From assembly GCF_022458985.1 (NCBI RefSeq), contig NC_061770.1:39413599-39477598 (forward strand): a stretch of 64,000 bases of DNA. The letters are read 5' to 3'. The notes beneath the pieces are model-generated. The model was not told where the DNA came from. It saw only the letters and a program-made list of their open reading frames with translations, and did no database searches. The stretch is from Mugil cephalus. Taxonomy: Eukaryota > Chordata > Actinopteri > Mugiliformes > Mugilidae. A program made the translations under genes and the position numbers. Positions 12,402 through 24,425 of the stretch are shown piece by piece (position 1 is the stretch's first letter; each line of letters opens with the position of its first letter).

Positions 12402-12868
12402 TACAATCCCTTGTGCCACGGGAAAAACCAACCAGCAGGCTAGCAGCTAGCTACCAACTAGCAACCGACAAGAAGACACCAGCTAACTAGCCTAGCCAAC
12501 GGCAGTAGGTAAGAAGTGATGGGACATGCGACTACATGTATCAACCAACAGTTTTCCCCTCTGCAAAACACATTCAGAAACCCAGTTCAGCTGGAAAAAA
12601 AGAAAAAAAAAAGTTGACCAGCAGGCTAGCAGTAAGCTACCAGCTACCAACCAACAAGAAGACACCAGCTAACTAGCCTAGCCAACAGCAGTAGGTAAGA
12701 AGTGATGGGATATGCGACTACATGTCAACCAACACTTATCCCCTCTACAAAACACATTTAAAAAAGGGTCCATCTATAAAAAAAAAGTTGACCAGCAGGC
12801 TAACAGTAAGCTACCACCTAGCAACCAACAAGAAGACGCCAGCTAACTAGCCTAGCCAACAGCAGTAG
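12402..12868 (+). repeat. tandem expansion of a dispersed repeat (about 2.5 units)
   Basis: The phrase accagcaggct starts units at 12431, 12617 and 12791, giving periods of about 186 and 174 bp. Each unit repeats agaagac(a/g)ccagctaacta and cctagccaac(a/g)gcagtagg. The first two also repeat agaagtgatggga. The single-copy relative is at 5568-5800. Units differ by point changes and by A-rich linkers of different length. Confidence 0.85.
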
Positions 12869-15225
12869 GCAGTATGCGGCACATCATTGGGGTTTTCAAG
12901 TGGGCACCTCCCTTCACCGATGTTTCGTTGAGTTAGACCCACGACACCACAACAAGAAATTAAGCATTTTATTGTCTACTGCTGCTACTACTATAAAAGA
13001 TCAACCATGTGGTTACGATGCCAAAGGGTTAATGTTAACCTCACTGTATGTCACTGTATACAAAAAAAGGGAAGCGTTAAGATGAAGTGAAAAGAGTGGC
13101 TGTCAAATTGACACCAATGTCTAATAACAAGGGTTTTTGATAAAGTGTACGACTGAGCTGAGGTCAGAGAAATGAAAATAGACGAGTTAAATAGAATGAA
13201 GTGCACCGCGAGGACGCACACCAGACCTGCACACACCTCATTACTGCGGGTAATGGGGTAATTCCATCCACAGCAGCCACAGTGAATGACACACATGTAC
13301 CAAGTGGCCCCACATCCCAGACACCACAACCGAACACCCCCTACTGCTAAACGCAGCGCTGTTTGCACCGACCACATTTCCATTACACGTCAATTTAGAG
13401 AACCAATTTAGAGACACGTCTGTAAACCCGACATGAACGTTTCAGACGCTTTATTTCTGCAGCACTTTTTTTTTTAAATGAAACAAAACGAATTTAATTA
13501 AAAAAGTCAGACTAAAGCAGCAGGTATTGAGTTTAGTTTTAAAAATTCCCAGTTCCCCTCAGATCTTCGAGAAAACTAGACCGTGAGGATGTTTCAGTGC
13601 TGGTTTTCATCCATGTTGCGCATGTTTGGTTTTCACTTCCTACAATGTCCTTTCTTTCACAAAGATATACCTGCTTTAAGGCAGAACAGTTCCCTAAACT
13701 TGTCCAAAGAAGCCAAATAAAGATTATTTGAGACATAAAAATATAAAGTAAACGCACGCAGGATAACACTGGAGGGATGCTCTATAGGATGCTCCCAAGA
13801 CAAAACAGAACACGAGGGACCGACCGAGTTGCGTGCCGAAAGTCACCTCTTCTGAACCAAGTGTGAACACGGAACGACTTGTCTGGTGCACGCTCCCCCT
13901 AGATAAGATTAGAGAAGGGAAGCGGTCAAAGCAAAAAAAGTTGCAGGACTCAGATACGATGAGTCTGGTGTCTGCACGCACACAATTCAGTGCTCAAATC
14001 TGACAAATCAATGATGTGAAAAGGGGAAGCAGAGAAATATTCAATGTCGTTGCCTGTTTAAGAGACTGTGCTGTTTCCTCTACTTCCTGCACTGGTATTG
14101 ATCATTAGCAGAAGACAAAAGATATAAAATGAAAATGTGTCCAATATGAACAGAATCCCATTTGGGATAGTGGGATATATGAAACAGCCCTTTTTTCTTT
14201 GTGCAGAAGATGGCTTGGAAACAACATACTTTAACTCCCATTCAGTCCATGGTGACAGGGGCTGGGTTTATTCTTGGCTCTGAACAGAGCAGTCAGTGTG
14301 TCGAAGTGAGTTTGGCCACTGAAACAGACCGCGGATCAAAGGAACCGACATTCAGCCTCTATCATCTGTTTTTGAGGAATGAATCCTTCATTACTGCGTT
14401 CGGAACAACTTGCCAAGTCAGTCTTGAATGAAATGCTGATTAGATAACCCTCCAAAGTCTATTAATACACTGCAACATTGTGCCACGTTATCCAGCTGCT
14501 GTAAATCTGTCTCACACTTCCTGTCTTCGTCAGTCGCTGGCTCTCCAGTAGCCGGAGCTGCCGCTGGATGAGAGATGCTCTCAGCGGCTCCCTCGCCCTC
14601 GATTCTCCACTCCTTTCCTTTCATTTTTTTTTTTTTTATTCAATGTAAAGAACAATGAGCACATTGTTTCCGCGACTCTCCCTCTGTCTCACGTTACCAA
14701 AATAATTACCTCTTCCCGGACTGTACAGAACCGGTTCACCCCTACGAACACACACAGCTCACCATGTGGCTGCGTTCACTCCACCGTTTCTCACACCGAC
14801 ACAAACACGACACCCTCCTTGACCCGTGACCCCTCTCTCTCCGTTCAGATCCTTTCACACACGTCTACCACCGCGGTAAGTGATAACCCCTCGGTTGGTC
14901 GGTATCAGTGTAATGTGTAATGTGTGTGTGTTTGGAGGACAATGACCTTCCAGCTGCTGCACAGAAACCAGTCGCACAAAATAACAACGTGATAACGAGG
15001 AGTGAGTTCCAAAACAGACGGACAGAGACAGAGGCAGCGATGCGGAAAGGAAGAGGGAGAAATGGATGTTTCCTGTTGGAAACGCAGAACCCCACTTCCA
15101 CCCGTCTTGAGCTCTGTTTCCTCCCTGCTACCCATGCTTCCCTCCATACTTGGCTGCTTCATCAAGGTCAGTTGCATCCCGGTTTGTTTTGATGCTCCTT
15201 CAAATTGCATTTGTTGCAGTCACTG
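12869..15225. other. non-coding stretch with one weak microexon-like site
   Basis: No gene recognised. At 14849-14875 a 27-base open segment is bounded by a strong acceptor (ctctctctccgttcag) and a strong donor (gcg then gtaagtg), which is reported as a finding. Open frames elsewhere (60-110 residues) look random. Confidence 0.45.
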
Positions 15226-15239
15226 AGTGTGTGTCTGTG

Positions 15240-15275
<36 letters not shown>

Positions 15276-15284
15276 AGAGTGAGA
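15226..15284. repeat. compound (TG)n(TA)n(TG)n microsatellite
   Basis: gtgtgtctgtgt, then about eight TA units, then about nine GT units, then a short GA tail. Confidence 0.95.
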
Positions 15285-15916
15285 GCAGTTTTAGAAGCTA
15301 TTTAGCATACCACCAAATCACACAACAGGAGCTCCACAGGGGGGGTAGAAAGCGGGAGAGTTAAAAGCGATAGAGAAGAGCAGGCACTGGGGAATCTGAA
15401 TAAATAAGAGGACTGGAGAGATTGAAAGGAAAGAGGGGGGAGAGAGCGGCTGAGTGTGAGGAAGAGGTAGAAATTGGAAGAGGAAGAGGGAGAAGTTCAG
15501 GTGCGCTCGGCGACAATAAACAAGTTACGTGCAAACCAATTACAAGCCTTACAATAAAGACTGTTAAGAGCCCACTGAGACTACACACAGTATTACTAAG
15601 TATTGTCTTACACCGCACCCCTGTATATGAACTTCATTTGGCAGGCAGCATAAAGTTGCGCGTTTAAAATTCTGTAATTATCTTCTGTAACTCAAACACT
15701 AGAATTACCAACTTGTGTTTGTGTTATAACAATAGCTCAAACGCATCTTAATTTCTTTTTATTAGTAGGATTAGTAAGAAGTATAAAAAATAAGTATAGT
15801 CTCTGAACTGGAAGTAGGTTTATAACAATTATTTCACTGTATATTACAATGTAAGTCACAAGTGTGTCACCAAAACATAAAACTGTTAATTTTAATGCAA
15901 AAGCAGAAGTGGAAAA
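15285..15916. other. non-coding stretch, nothing recognised
   Basis: A purine-rich patch at 15340-15500 followed by AT-rich sequence. No gene or repeat was recognised. Confidence 0.45.
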
Positions 15917-16141
15917 CGACGAAACCCCAACGTCCTCAAACGTGTTCCTGTGAATTTCTTAAATTTGCATGTCGTATCCAACTAGAAGAGTTAATAAGCA
16001 TAAATAAACAACTGCATGGACCCTTCACTACTAGTACATGATTATTGAGGACAACAGGACTAAATGAAGCAGAATAAGCTGCTACAAACCTAAAACGTAA
16101 CGTCCCCATACGAGGACGTCGGGTCTCAGGAGGATAAGACT
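15917..16141 (-). repeat. dispersed repeat, inverted partner of 18155-18354
   Basis: On the minus strand it reads gacgtcctcgtatggggac, cagcttattctgcttcattt, gaagggtc and then cgtttgaggacgttgg. All are shared in order with the plus strand at 18155-18354. Both copies give matching short translations in one frame (starting Met-Gly-Thr-Leu-Arg-Phe), but this is common descent of the DNA. The frame is not long and contains no domain that I know. Confidence 0.8.
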
Positions 16142-16254
16142 TTGAAGAAATGTCAAATAAATACATATTTTCAGTCACTTCATCTTTTCCTTTTTTTTTT
16201 TTTTAACATTTATGTCTAACTTGTGACATTAGAAGAGTTTTGTGGTTTGTTGAG

Positions 16255-16560
16255 GTGACACCGACCTTTCACCCCTGAGCTCCAAATCCCAGTCACCTCA
16301 TCTCGAGTCCAAGTGGACGCATGTGCCAAATCTGCTGCCCTCACGACAATGGGACACAACAGTGACCTTGAACCGCGGCCTTCTACCACCGAACTCTAAA
16401 CATCCTCGAGTCTAAAAGGACGCCTGAACCGCATTAACTCGAGGAAATCCTGTGATATCGATCACCTTCACAAGAATGGGCGACCACTTAGAACCAAAAT
16501 CTAATCAATTCAAAGTTTCCTGGAGCCCCAGCTGGATTTCCCCGGGGGTATGGCTTTAAC
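16255..16560 (+). repeat. fish interspersed repeat, two degenerate units
   Basis: Carries the phrases cgagtccaagtggacg, tgtgccaaatct, gaggaaatcctgtgatatcg, cacaagaatggg and aaccaaaatctaatcaattc. These are hallmarks of a repeat that is widespread in fish genomes, and here they occur as two diverged tandem units. Class not determined. Confidence 0.55.
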
Positions 16561-18154
16561 ACTTTCGATTAAAGAGCTCACATACGACAGCATTCACCTG
16601 CTTACACATTAACCCAACAGAGATTATAACAAAATGACTCTTCTAATTCAGACTCTAGCCACAGAAGACGACTGACTTCACTAAATATTACATGATATAT
16701 TAGATTGTATGTAGAACGAATATATTTGAAAATGCATCTGACAGAGAGAGAAAGAGAGAAAGGGAAGTGGACAGATAATTGTGGCTCGAAACCAGGGTTG
16801 TTTTCAGAACCCTCATTTCCCCGAAAGAGCTGCTGTGGTTTCGCGTGATGTGAAGTGATATATAGCAGTAAAGGTCGGTGGGTTAAGTGGTCTGTTCTCG
16901 TGAAATGGGTGCCAGAGGTCCTCTCTGTGTCTGCAGAGCCGATTCCTCCCTCTGTCCTGCAGGCAACTACCTGTTTCCAATCGGCAGATGGAGCCTCGTA
17001 CATCATGCACGTCCCGCTCCAGCCATCAGTCTTTTAAAGGCTTACTTATCTGGTAAAAAACATTATTTAAAAAGTCTCCCTAAAACCACGGCTGTAAGAC
17101 TTACGGGGAAATAATTGCCAGTTATAAATAACCATCACCTGATGACGGATGTCACAGGTAACAGGTATGATGTGCCGTAAATGCTCGGTTTGGATGAAAA
17201 ATTGTGCAGCTGCATGAAAATGTCATCCTTCCAGGACGCTAATGAAACGCAGCCTTTAATTTGGCTGCACAACCAAGCGCATCGGAAAATGTAATTTTCT
17301 CTCTGGATCCCAGAGGTCGTAGGAACTTATGTGATATAATCTCGGATAAAAAATAAATGAAAAACACGTCCGGGAGGCGGCGAAAAGCAAAAGCAAAACA
17401 AGATTACTTTTAAGTGCGAGAGGAAAAACTGATAATTGATGAGAATTAGCTTTTGTTTGCAGCTGAATGAAGGAATGAATCCTCAAGCCACAAATCATTG
17501 TCCACCCAGGGCCTGTTGTTGACTGCAGAGACACACCTCTTAAACACACAGTCACGCACAGACACAACAGAGACCAGGGTGTGTGAGACAATGTGTCATA
17601 ACAACAAATGAGCGCAGAGTCTCAAGGGTTGAGCACTTTCAAATGTCTATCACCTCCAGCATTTAGTCAGATTTCCCCACACGTGTGAAACGCCTCAGTG
17701 AGGCTCAAATAAAGTTTATGTTAGGTTCAAGCCTGGGCAGGAATTTGAGAAACACACCAAGTTTACATCTACATTTTTCAGAGAGACGTCAGAAGGCCCG
17801 AATATGTGGAAAAATAAATAATAAAACTCAACAAGTGATGTCACGCCCCTAAGCAGGTAAGTAGCTTCTCTAGTCCTGAATGACTGATGGGGAGTTTTTA
17901 TTTGGATCGACTGCGATCGGCCCCAACCTGAGCTTGGCTTGAACAAACTCTGGCCTGTAACGACCTGATACTCGGCTCTAAGGTGTTTTTAACCCGTTTC
18001 CCCAGTGAATGATACTCCACTGACCAATTAATGCCTGTCAGGACAAGTTAAATTCAAGCATTTTGATCTCCTAAGGTTCAAAAAAGTGGTCTCCACCCAT
18101 TTTAATTTGCCACAAAGGCTGTCGGCAGCAGCAAAAGACCAGAACTGTCCATAA
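16561..18154. other. non-coding stretch, nothing recognised
   Basis: Unique-looking, with only random-looking open frames (up to 134 residues on the minus strand at 16602-17006, without domain or splice support). Confidence 0.45.
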
Positions 18155-18354
18155 CCTCCCGAGACCTGACGTCCTCATGTGGGGACATTACGTTTTAGCT
18201 TTGTTGCAGCTTATTCTGCTTCATTTAGACAAGGAGACACTTTAGTCTTGTTAACGAAGGGTCGGTGCACTTGTTTATTTCTGCTATTAACTTTTCTTTT
18301 CTACAAATTTAACAAATTAACAAGTACTCGTTTGAGGACGTTGGAATTTCATCG
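18155..18354 (+). repeat. dispersed repeat, inverted partner of 15917-16141
   Basis: Reads gacgtcctcatgtggggac, cagcttattctgcttcattt, gaagggtc and tcgtttgaggacgttgg in the same order as the minus strand of 15917-16141. By eye about three quarters of positions agree. The two copies lie about 2 kb apart in opposite orientation. Confidence 0.8.
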
Positions 18355-18370
18355 TTTCCAGGTTGATATT

Positions 18371-19503
18371 TTCGTACACATTCCTGTCTTAAATTGTAAT
18401 ATGTAGTGAAATAATCCCTGTGTCCACATAATGTCTTTCAAAAACTACTTCCCGGGTCAAAGATGATGCTTACCTTTTTTTGGGCGAGGAGTTTGATGCG
18501 ACGACTGCAGACGGCCGCAACACCAAGACCACCATCACTTTTGATTAATTTTTATCTTATCTTAAAAAAATGATTCCAAATAAATGCTTGGGTCTCAGGA
18601 CGATAAGGCGAACACCTTAACATCTAGCTAACCAGCGTCAGCTAAATCTTGTTTGCTGCTGTTAAAGGCCCGTGCAAAAACAGCATTATCATTACCATCA
18701 AGCCGCTCTGTGGGAACTACTTGTGCGCGTGTGAAAAAGCAGACCTGCAACCCTTTGTGTTTGCATAGATGCCATCGCAAACCCCACATCGTCTTTCTGT
18801 GTGTGAACTGTGTGAGCGGTTTCCAGGTCGAGAAGACAGTATGTGACATGAGTACCTTTGTTTAGCCACCGACTTCCAAGCACTGGTAATTGTAGACACG
18901 TGAGAAAGTGCCTCACCTAAAAGAGGCACGATACGCAGGCTTTAAAATGCAACAACAACAACAACTTGTGTGTCTTGCAGCCACCTACAAACAAACACTC
19001 ACAAGGATGCAATGCAAAATAGATGATGCGTATTATTTCCACATGGCTGCAGCTCATGTGCTGATTCACTGCGCTGTCAGAAGTAAGATGAACTGTGCGT
19101 GCACACACACACACATTTGGAGAAATAGCCTTAACACGTGAGCACACATCATGCATTAAAGATTTCAAACCACCGATGTTTCGTATGCAGAGGCAAGGGT
19201 GAGGGGTGGGTTGGAGGGAAGTCAAAGGGTGATGCACAAGTCACTGGAAGGTTGTTCATGTGGAAGCTGGAGGCAGAACGAGGGTGTGGGATGAAGCTCG
19301 GGCAGCTAGGAGCCACGGGGCTGGAGGCCGAAGGTTAGCGGCGCTTTCTTTTCTCAGAGCAAGAAAACGCTTGGAAAATGTCGCAGCACCAGCTTCATGC
19401 AACCGACGCTGCGTCGCGTGCATTGGGTTTGGCGGGTTGAGTTACACTTCCACCCTACGGGGGTAAAACAACCACTAGAATGGAGAATACAGAATGGAGC
19501 TTC

Positions 19504-19537
<34 letters not shown>

Positions 19538-21012
19538 ACACAAGGAGGATTGTCAGTTCTACCTTTCCCCGTGTGTTAGTTTCCTGCTCAAAGCTCTTGT
19601 CAGTCATTTTGATTAGATGTCAACCTGAAACTGCCTCCAGCCGGAAACAGCAAACAAGCCACTTGAGGAGGTGGTGGAGTGGAAGAGGACAGTAAATCAG
19701 TGTGGAGTGGACCACTGGCTTGTTCCACTTCAACGCAATACATTTCTTACTATGCTGCATGCGCCGGTGGGTGGAGTATGACTCAAGGTACTCCAAAGTA
19801 ATGTCACAAACTCAAAAAATGGGAGCATTTAAACCAGAATAAAAAGGGGTCTATTCAACACAACATAGCATTAAGTGTTTTTTTTATCAGAATATCTGCC
19901 TCTTTCTCTAATCAGTGTCTAATCCGCGTTTACAGCAACATTTTTTGAGTCTTAAAGCCTCTCATTTTTCCTCCAGCTGGCACCTCAAACACGCCAATTA
20001 TTTACCTCATGAATGTTTCCTCAAAAATGATTAACCACTGCAGAGCGGAAATGTGTCGTTGCAAGTTAATGATTATCCTCCCGTGTTTCCTCGAGGCTTA
20101 TTTGCTCTTAATATTACAAAAATTCCACTCACTGGAAATCAAAATCCAAAGCTTTCTAGTAAGAAGAAATAAAGGCAAACAGTCCCATTAATCAAAGATA
20201 TTTTTCCCCTCCTCCATATGATTAATGCCTGACCAAAAAAATCAATACCCTAAACCATTCCAACGTACCCGTGGATGGAGAGCAAGCGGCGCTACGTTAA
20301 CTCCGTACCTGGAATGCATGCGTTTCCGTTTACAGTTTAAATGTTAGAAAGTTCAAGACAAGAAACTGACAGTGAGAGCTGGAAAATACCACACACGCTT
20401 GCTAGCTGATGGCCACCGACACCCTTCAGTGTATTGCTGATAGACGGTATGTATGTGTTTGTGTGCGCGGGGGTTGAGATAATGGAGGCCTGACATTTAC
20501 AAAATTTCCGCTTATGGGTGAAGGTGAAAACGATGCACACTTTGCTTTGCAATTACATGTATGAAATGTTTTACGCTTCCCGCAAATCACGCAAACTGAA
20601 CAGTACACATCGCTGATTAACAAATCCCCTGGTGAGGGACGCCTGAGGTGCGTCTTTGGTTTACCTCGTGCTGAGCAGAGGTGTCATTCACAGAGGTTTG
20701 GTTGTTTTAAACTTGATAGTGTCATATAATGTTTTTTTTTTGTTTGTTTCATGTTTCAAATGTCCCTCCTGACTCAAAATTGGAGCAACACCATCAGCCT
20801 GTTTGAGTCAGTGTCATCATAGGATGTGAAACTTCAACTTCACCACTGTCTATCATGATCCATATCAGTGTTTACAGGTTTTGCTACAGTTCAGATGAAA
20901 CGCTCACATTAGAGATATTTATCGTTTTGAATTTGAAAGCAGCACGTCTTTCGACACAACGGCTTTTAAATAAACAAAGACAAATCTACTGTAAATTAAT
21001 GAATTTTAATTG
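18371..21012. other. non-coding stretch with small simple repeats
   Basis: Holds a (GT)n run at about 19511-19537. The 106-residue minus-strand frame at 18917-19237 has no recognised domain. No gene seen. Confidence 0.45.
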
Positions 21013-21229
21013 CACTGCAAAAAATGAATTTCAAGATAGGAAATAGTCCTTCTATCAAAGAAATACATGTCATATGTTGTTCAGAGACAAGAACTTTGTG
21101 CTTATTTTAAGAGTTTTTGTCAAGTAAAATAAGCTAAACCCATTGGCAGACTTTTTTTTTTCTTCATACAAGACGATTTGATTGTATTTAAGAATATTTT
21201 GCTTCTTTCTAGTAATGTTTTTGCAGTGT
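21013..21229. mobile_element. MITE with CACTGCAAAAA termini
   Basis: Starts cactgcaaaaaatg and ends atgtttttgcagtg, giving inverted ends about 13 bases long around 190 bp of AT-rich non-coding sequence. This terminus is frequent in short non-autonomous DNA transposons of fish. No clear target duplication was found, so the superfamily is open. Confidence 0.6.
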
Positions 21230-21359
21230 AGAATGTGTTTGTTAAATGGGAATATATTTCAAGCAAGAGTAAGGATGATAGAGCCTCTACGTCAAAAGAA
21301 CATTTTTATGAAGTACTCTTATTGTTTTAGAGTCAAATGTCTCAGTTACCAGCACAATT

Positions 21360-21382
21360 AGCTTAGCTTAGCTTAGCTTAGC
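21360..21382. repeat. short (GCTTA)n tandem repeat
   Basis: About four and a half copies of gctta immediately before ccgaagatgg. Confidence 0.9.
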
Positions 21383-22210
21383 CGAAGATGGCTCTAAACA
21401 CATAATTTACCTACTAGAGCTGTACAGTGTGTGAAAAAGGCATGTTTTTTTGGACGGGTTGTGTACTGGTCTAAATCTTGGATGACACGTGTCATGTCAA
21501 CCAGATGGTTGCCAGGCAACAGTGGGACACTCCAGGAACCTGCCCAAAAACTATCCACACACACATAAACCCCACCATAAAAAACAAAAAAACATATTTT
21601 CTTCACCAGTTTTCAGACAGAAGCAGCTTCATATTTTGCCAAATTAAACAAAACACAAACAAATATCCTGATAATACCTTAACAGGCCGTGCGTGTAAAG
21701 TTAATGCTAAAACCATTTTAGTCACAGATTAAAAGGACTACACCTAAAAAATCAATAGAGCTATTTTTCATGCACAGTTTAGCTAAGAGCGCATTTAGCA
21801 CATTCGCTCCGCACGTCGTAGATGTATCTTACTGCGCACAGCAGGAGTTTATTTTCATGGGCTTCAATTATTGGTAATAAGGTCCTGACACATACAGATT
21901 GAGGTTAGCGGCAGCAGCAGCACAGTATCACACATAATAAACACTCGAGCTCAGTGTGTCTGCTCGTTAATCATGTCAGTGGGGTTGCCTCCGTCCATTT
22001 ATCTGTCCCCTCACCCCTTCTCTCTCTCTCTCTCAAACACACACTCATGCACACACACACACACACACACACATGGACAGTGACTAATCGCTGACATGGG
22101 GAGAATTTTACAGAGTCGGGGGATGAGCGTCCCACGAGTCCAACCCCCACTAACCTGATTTCATATATCTCTTTCTCTTTTTCTGCCTCCCTCCCGTGGC
22201 TCACACTCAT

Positions 22211-22243
<33 letters not shown>

Positions 22244-23709
22244 AATGCGGCCCGCATGCATCTTCATGTGCAGAGGTCTAAAGGGCATTTCCCACGATGC
22301 CCTGCAGCTCCAGGGTCTTCTGTGACGTCATCATCACTCCGGGCGACAAGAGGAAATAAAGAGGCGGGGCTTTTCCTTCCTGACACCATCTCCAATACAA
22401 TGGACAGTGTTTGGAGTAGCGCAGGAAAGGCTCTCGGATGGGTTCAGGCCAAACCGTGTGCATGTAAAAATGTGTGTGTGTGTGTGTTTGACTTCCCTGT
22501 TTTATGAACTCCACTCAGCTGCTTCTGAAGGTGACTTATAAATGCAAACAAAGAGGCGGAGCGGGAGTCGACTTTTTGGGAGCAGTTCCAAGCGCGGCAG
22601 GAAGTAAAACTAAATGTGACGAGCAGGTGGTTACAGAAATCAGTCAGACAGCAGAAGTTCGAGGTCTTCAACTGACCGCCACGTAATCAGGGAAAGCGCT
22701 CCTGGAAATGAAAATACAGAACCAACACCAAAACAAACACTGTCCGACTGGCATTTCATCAGAGTGGAAGTAAAGCAAAGTGAGACGGAAACAGACCACA
22801 TCACTTGAAACGCCATATTTCTGTAAGCTGATCGTCACGGGTATAAGAGAAGGAAACGAGTTTAGCTGGTCTGGTGTCCTTCTCTTGAAATTCTCTTGAA
22901 ATTCCCTTGAAATTCTTTTAATCAGGATGTACTGAGAGACATTATTATGATGCAGGAGGGCCAGTGTGTGCACATAAACACATAAACGAATGGCGTTCGT
23001 GTCGGCCAAGCTCAGCCCACTCTCTCACGCTCGTCCAGTGACACTGAGCTAAAATAAATCCAAGAAACAAAAGGTAAACTGTGCAGAAATTTAGATTTTC
23101 ATAATCTAAAAACATCCGTTTAGAAAACCCCCATCATAGATAAGATTCAAGGGGGAGATTTCAGATACATGCTACGCAGCACATTTGCCTTCAGGCTGTT
23201 GTGCAGAACCCGTATCCCCAGGTAGTATCCGCCCCCTCATCCTTCCTGCCAATCACACAAACATGCAGGACCTGTTCTACTACTGTACCGAGTAATGTGC
23301 ACGTCATTGTGCGTGTGCGCATGTGTGTGTGTGTGTGTGTTGCAAAACACTAAAACTGGGTCAGCTCGGTGGGGTCAGTCATCAGCCACAACCTGCCAGC
23401 TTGTTGCCGAGCCAAGCGGCAGCGTAAGGAGGGGAAGGGGGAGAGAGTTCAGACAGTTTATGGCTGCGGTGAGGCAGTGTAAGGCAGTTGGATAAGGTAA
23501 TTGCAGTAGCATGAGTCTTTTCCTGGAATGCAGCTTTTACAGCAGGCAACATCCTGCATACGTTTCCTCCCAACAGCCGACATCCTTCTGCAGAACCCGC
23601 GTCTTGAGATTCAGTCGGGAAACCGAAATCACTTGAAAAAGATGTTGAACAGGGCACAAGCAAAACAACTTAAGGGAAATGCACACCCTGTTGAAGTGTC
23701 CTAAAGCAG
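21383..23709. other. non-coding stretch with several CA/TG repeats
   Basis: CA runs at about 22050-22073 and 22212-22239, TG runs near 22472 and 23323, and a 12-base tandem (tctcttgaaatt-type, three units) at 22880-22916. The open frames of about 100 residues are repeat-driven or overlap on both strands. No gene seen. Confidence 0.5.
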
Positions 23710-24425
23710 ACACTTGAAAAAATTTAATTACTGCCTTAATCCGACTTTAACCGGACAACTTAAGCGTGTCCTGTAAACTTGTACTTCGACTAAGATCAGA
23801 GTTCTCCTTAGCTGATTAAGACACCCAGATACGCCCTCTGCATTTTCACTGGCTATACAGGTGTGCTTGGCCTGTATCTCGGCCTAATCACCTTAATCAG
23901 CCACACCTGAGCAGACTGACTAAAAGGCCTTGTTGAAGAGGCCTGAGGGATGACTTTTCCACTGCAGAAGCTCACCATGGCTCACCTGTTTTTCTGTCCC
24001 TTCTTGTAAAATAAATACTTTTTGAAACTCCATCATGTGTCTCCGCTTTTATGTTGCTCCTCTCGAGCCGGGGCATAACACTGGACAACACGTGTGTGCA
24101 CATGCGCCACAACCATATGACCCCGGAACAAAAACATCCAAGAAAGACGGTCGCAGAAGAAGAAGAAGGTAAACAGAGCCGGTAGAAGAACCACCTGAGC
24201 ACATCTTGTTGTTGTCACATGAACGACTCGTTTATTATTTAACGTAATAGGTCAACCGGAAAGGCGTCTGTATTAACCAGCTGAAAAGACACATATCGCC
24301 CCCTAGTGTGGAGGAGGAGGACATGTTCCCATCAGGGATTCGATTTTCTCCTTTGCATTTAAACTGGAACCAGGATCGCATTCAGAGAGTCGTATCTCGA
24401 TCATAGCTCGATTAAGCATGGAAAC
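23710..24425 (-). repeat. dispersed TTTACATGC-type repeat split by a nested insertion
   Basis: The minus strand aligns in order with 35240-35695 and 55371-55869. Shared stretches include gattaag near the start, ttaccttcttcttctgcgac, tcttggatgt and the end tcgagctatg. The repeat is interrupted at 23853-24078 by an unrelated segment absent from the other two copies. It is a non-coding element of unknown class. Confidence 0.75.
23853..24078 (+). mobile_element. nested insertion, solo-LTR-like
   Basis: A 226-bp segment flanked by the direct repeat cactgg (23847-23852 and 24079-24084), which reads as a target-site duplication inside the surrounding repeat. It contains a TATA-like actaaaagg near 23920 and a polyadenylation signal aataaa at 24010-24015. 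It ends gagccggggcataac, reminiscent of the 3' ends of fish Gypsy-type LTRs. The left end does not begin with TG, so it may be a truncated or mutated solo LTR, or another insertion type. Confidence 0.4.
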
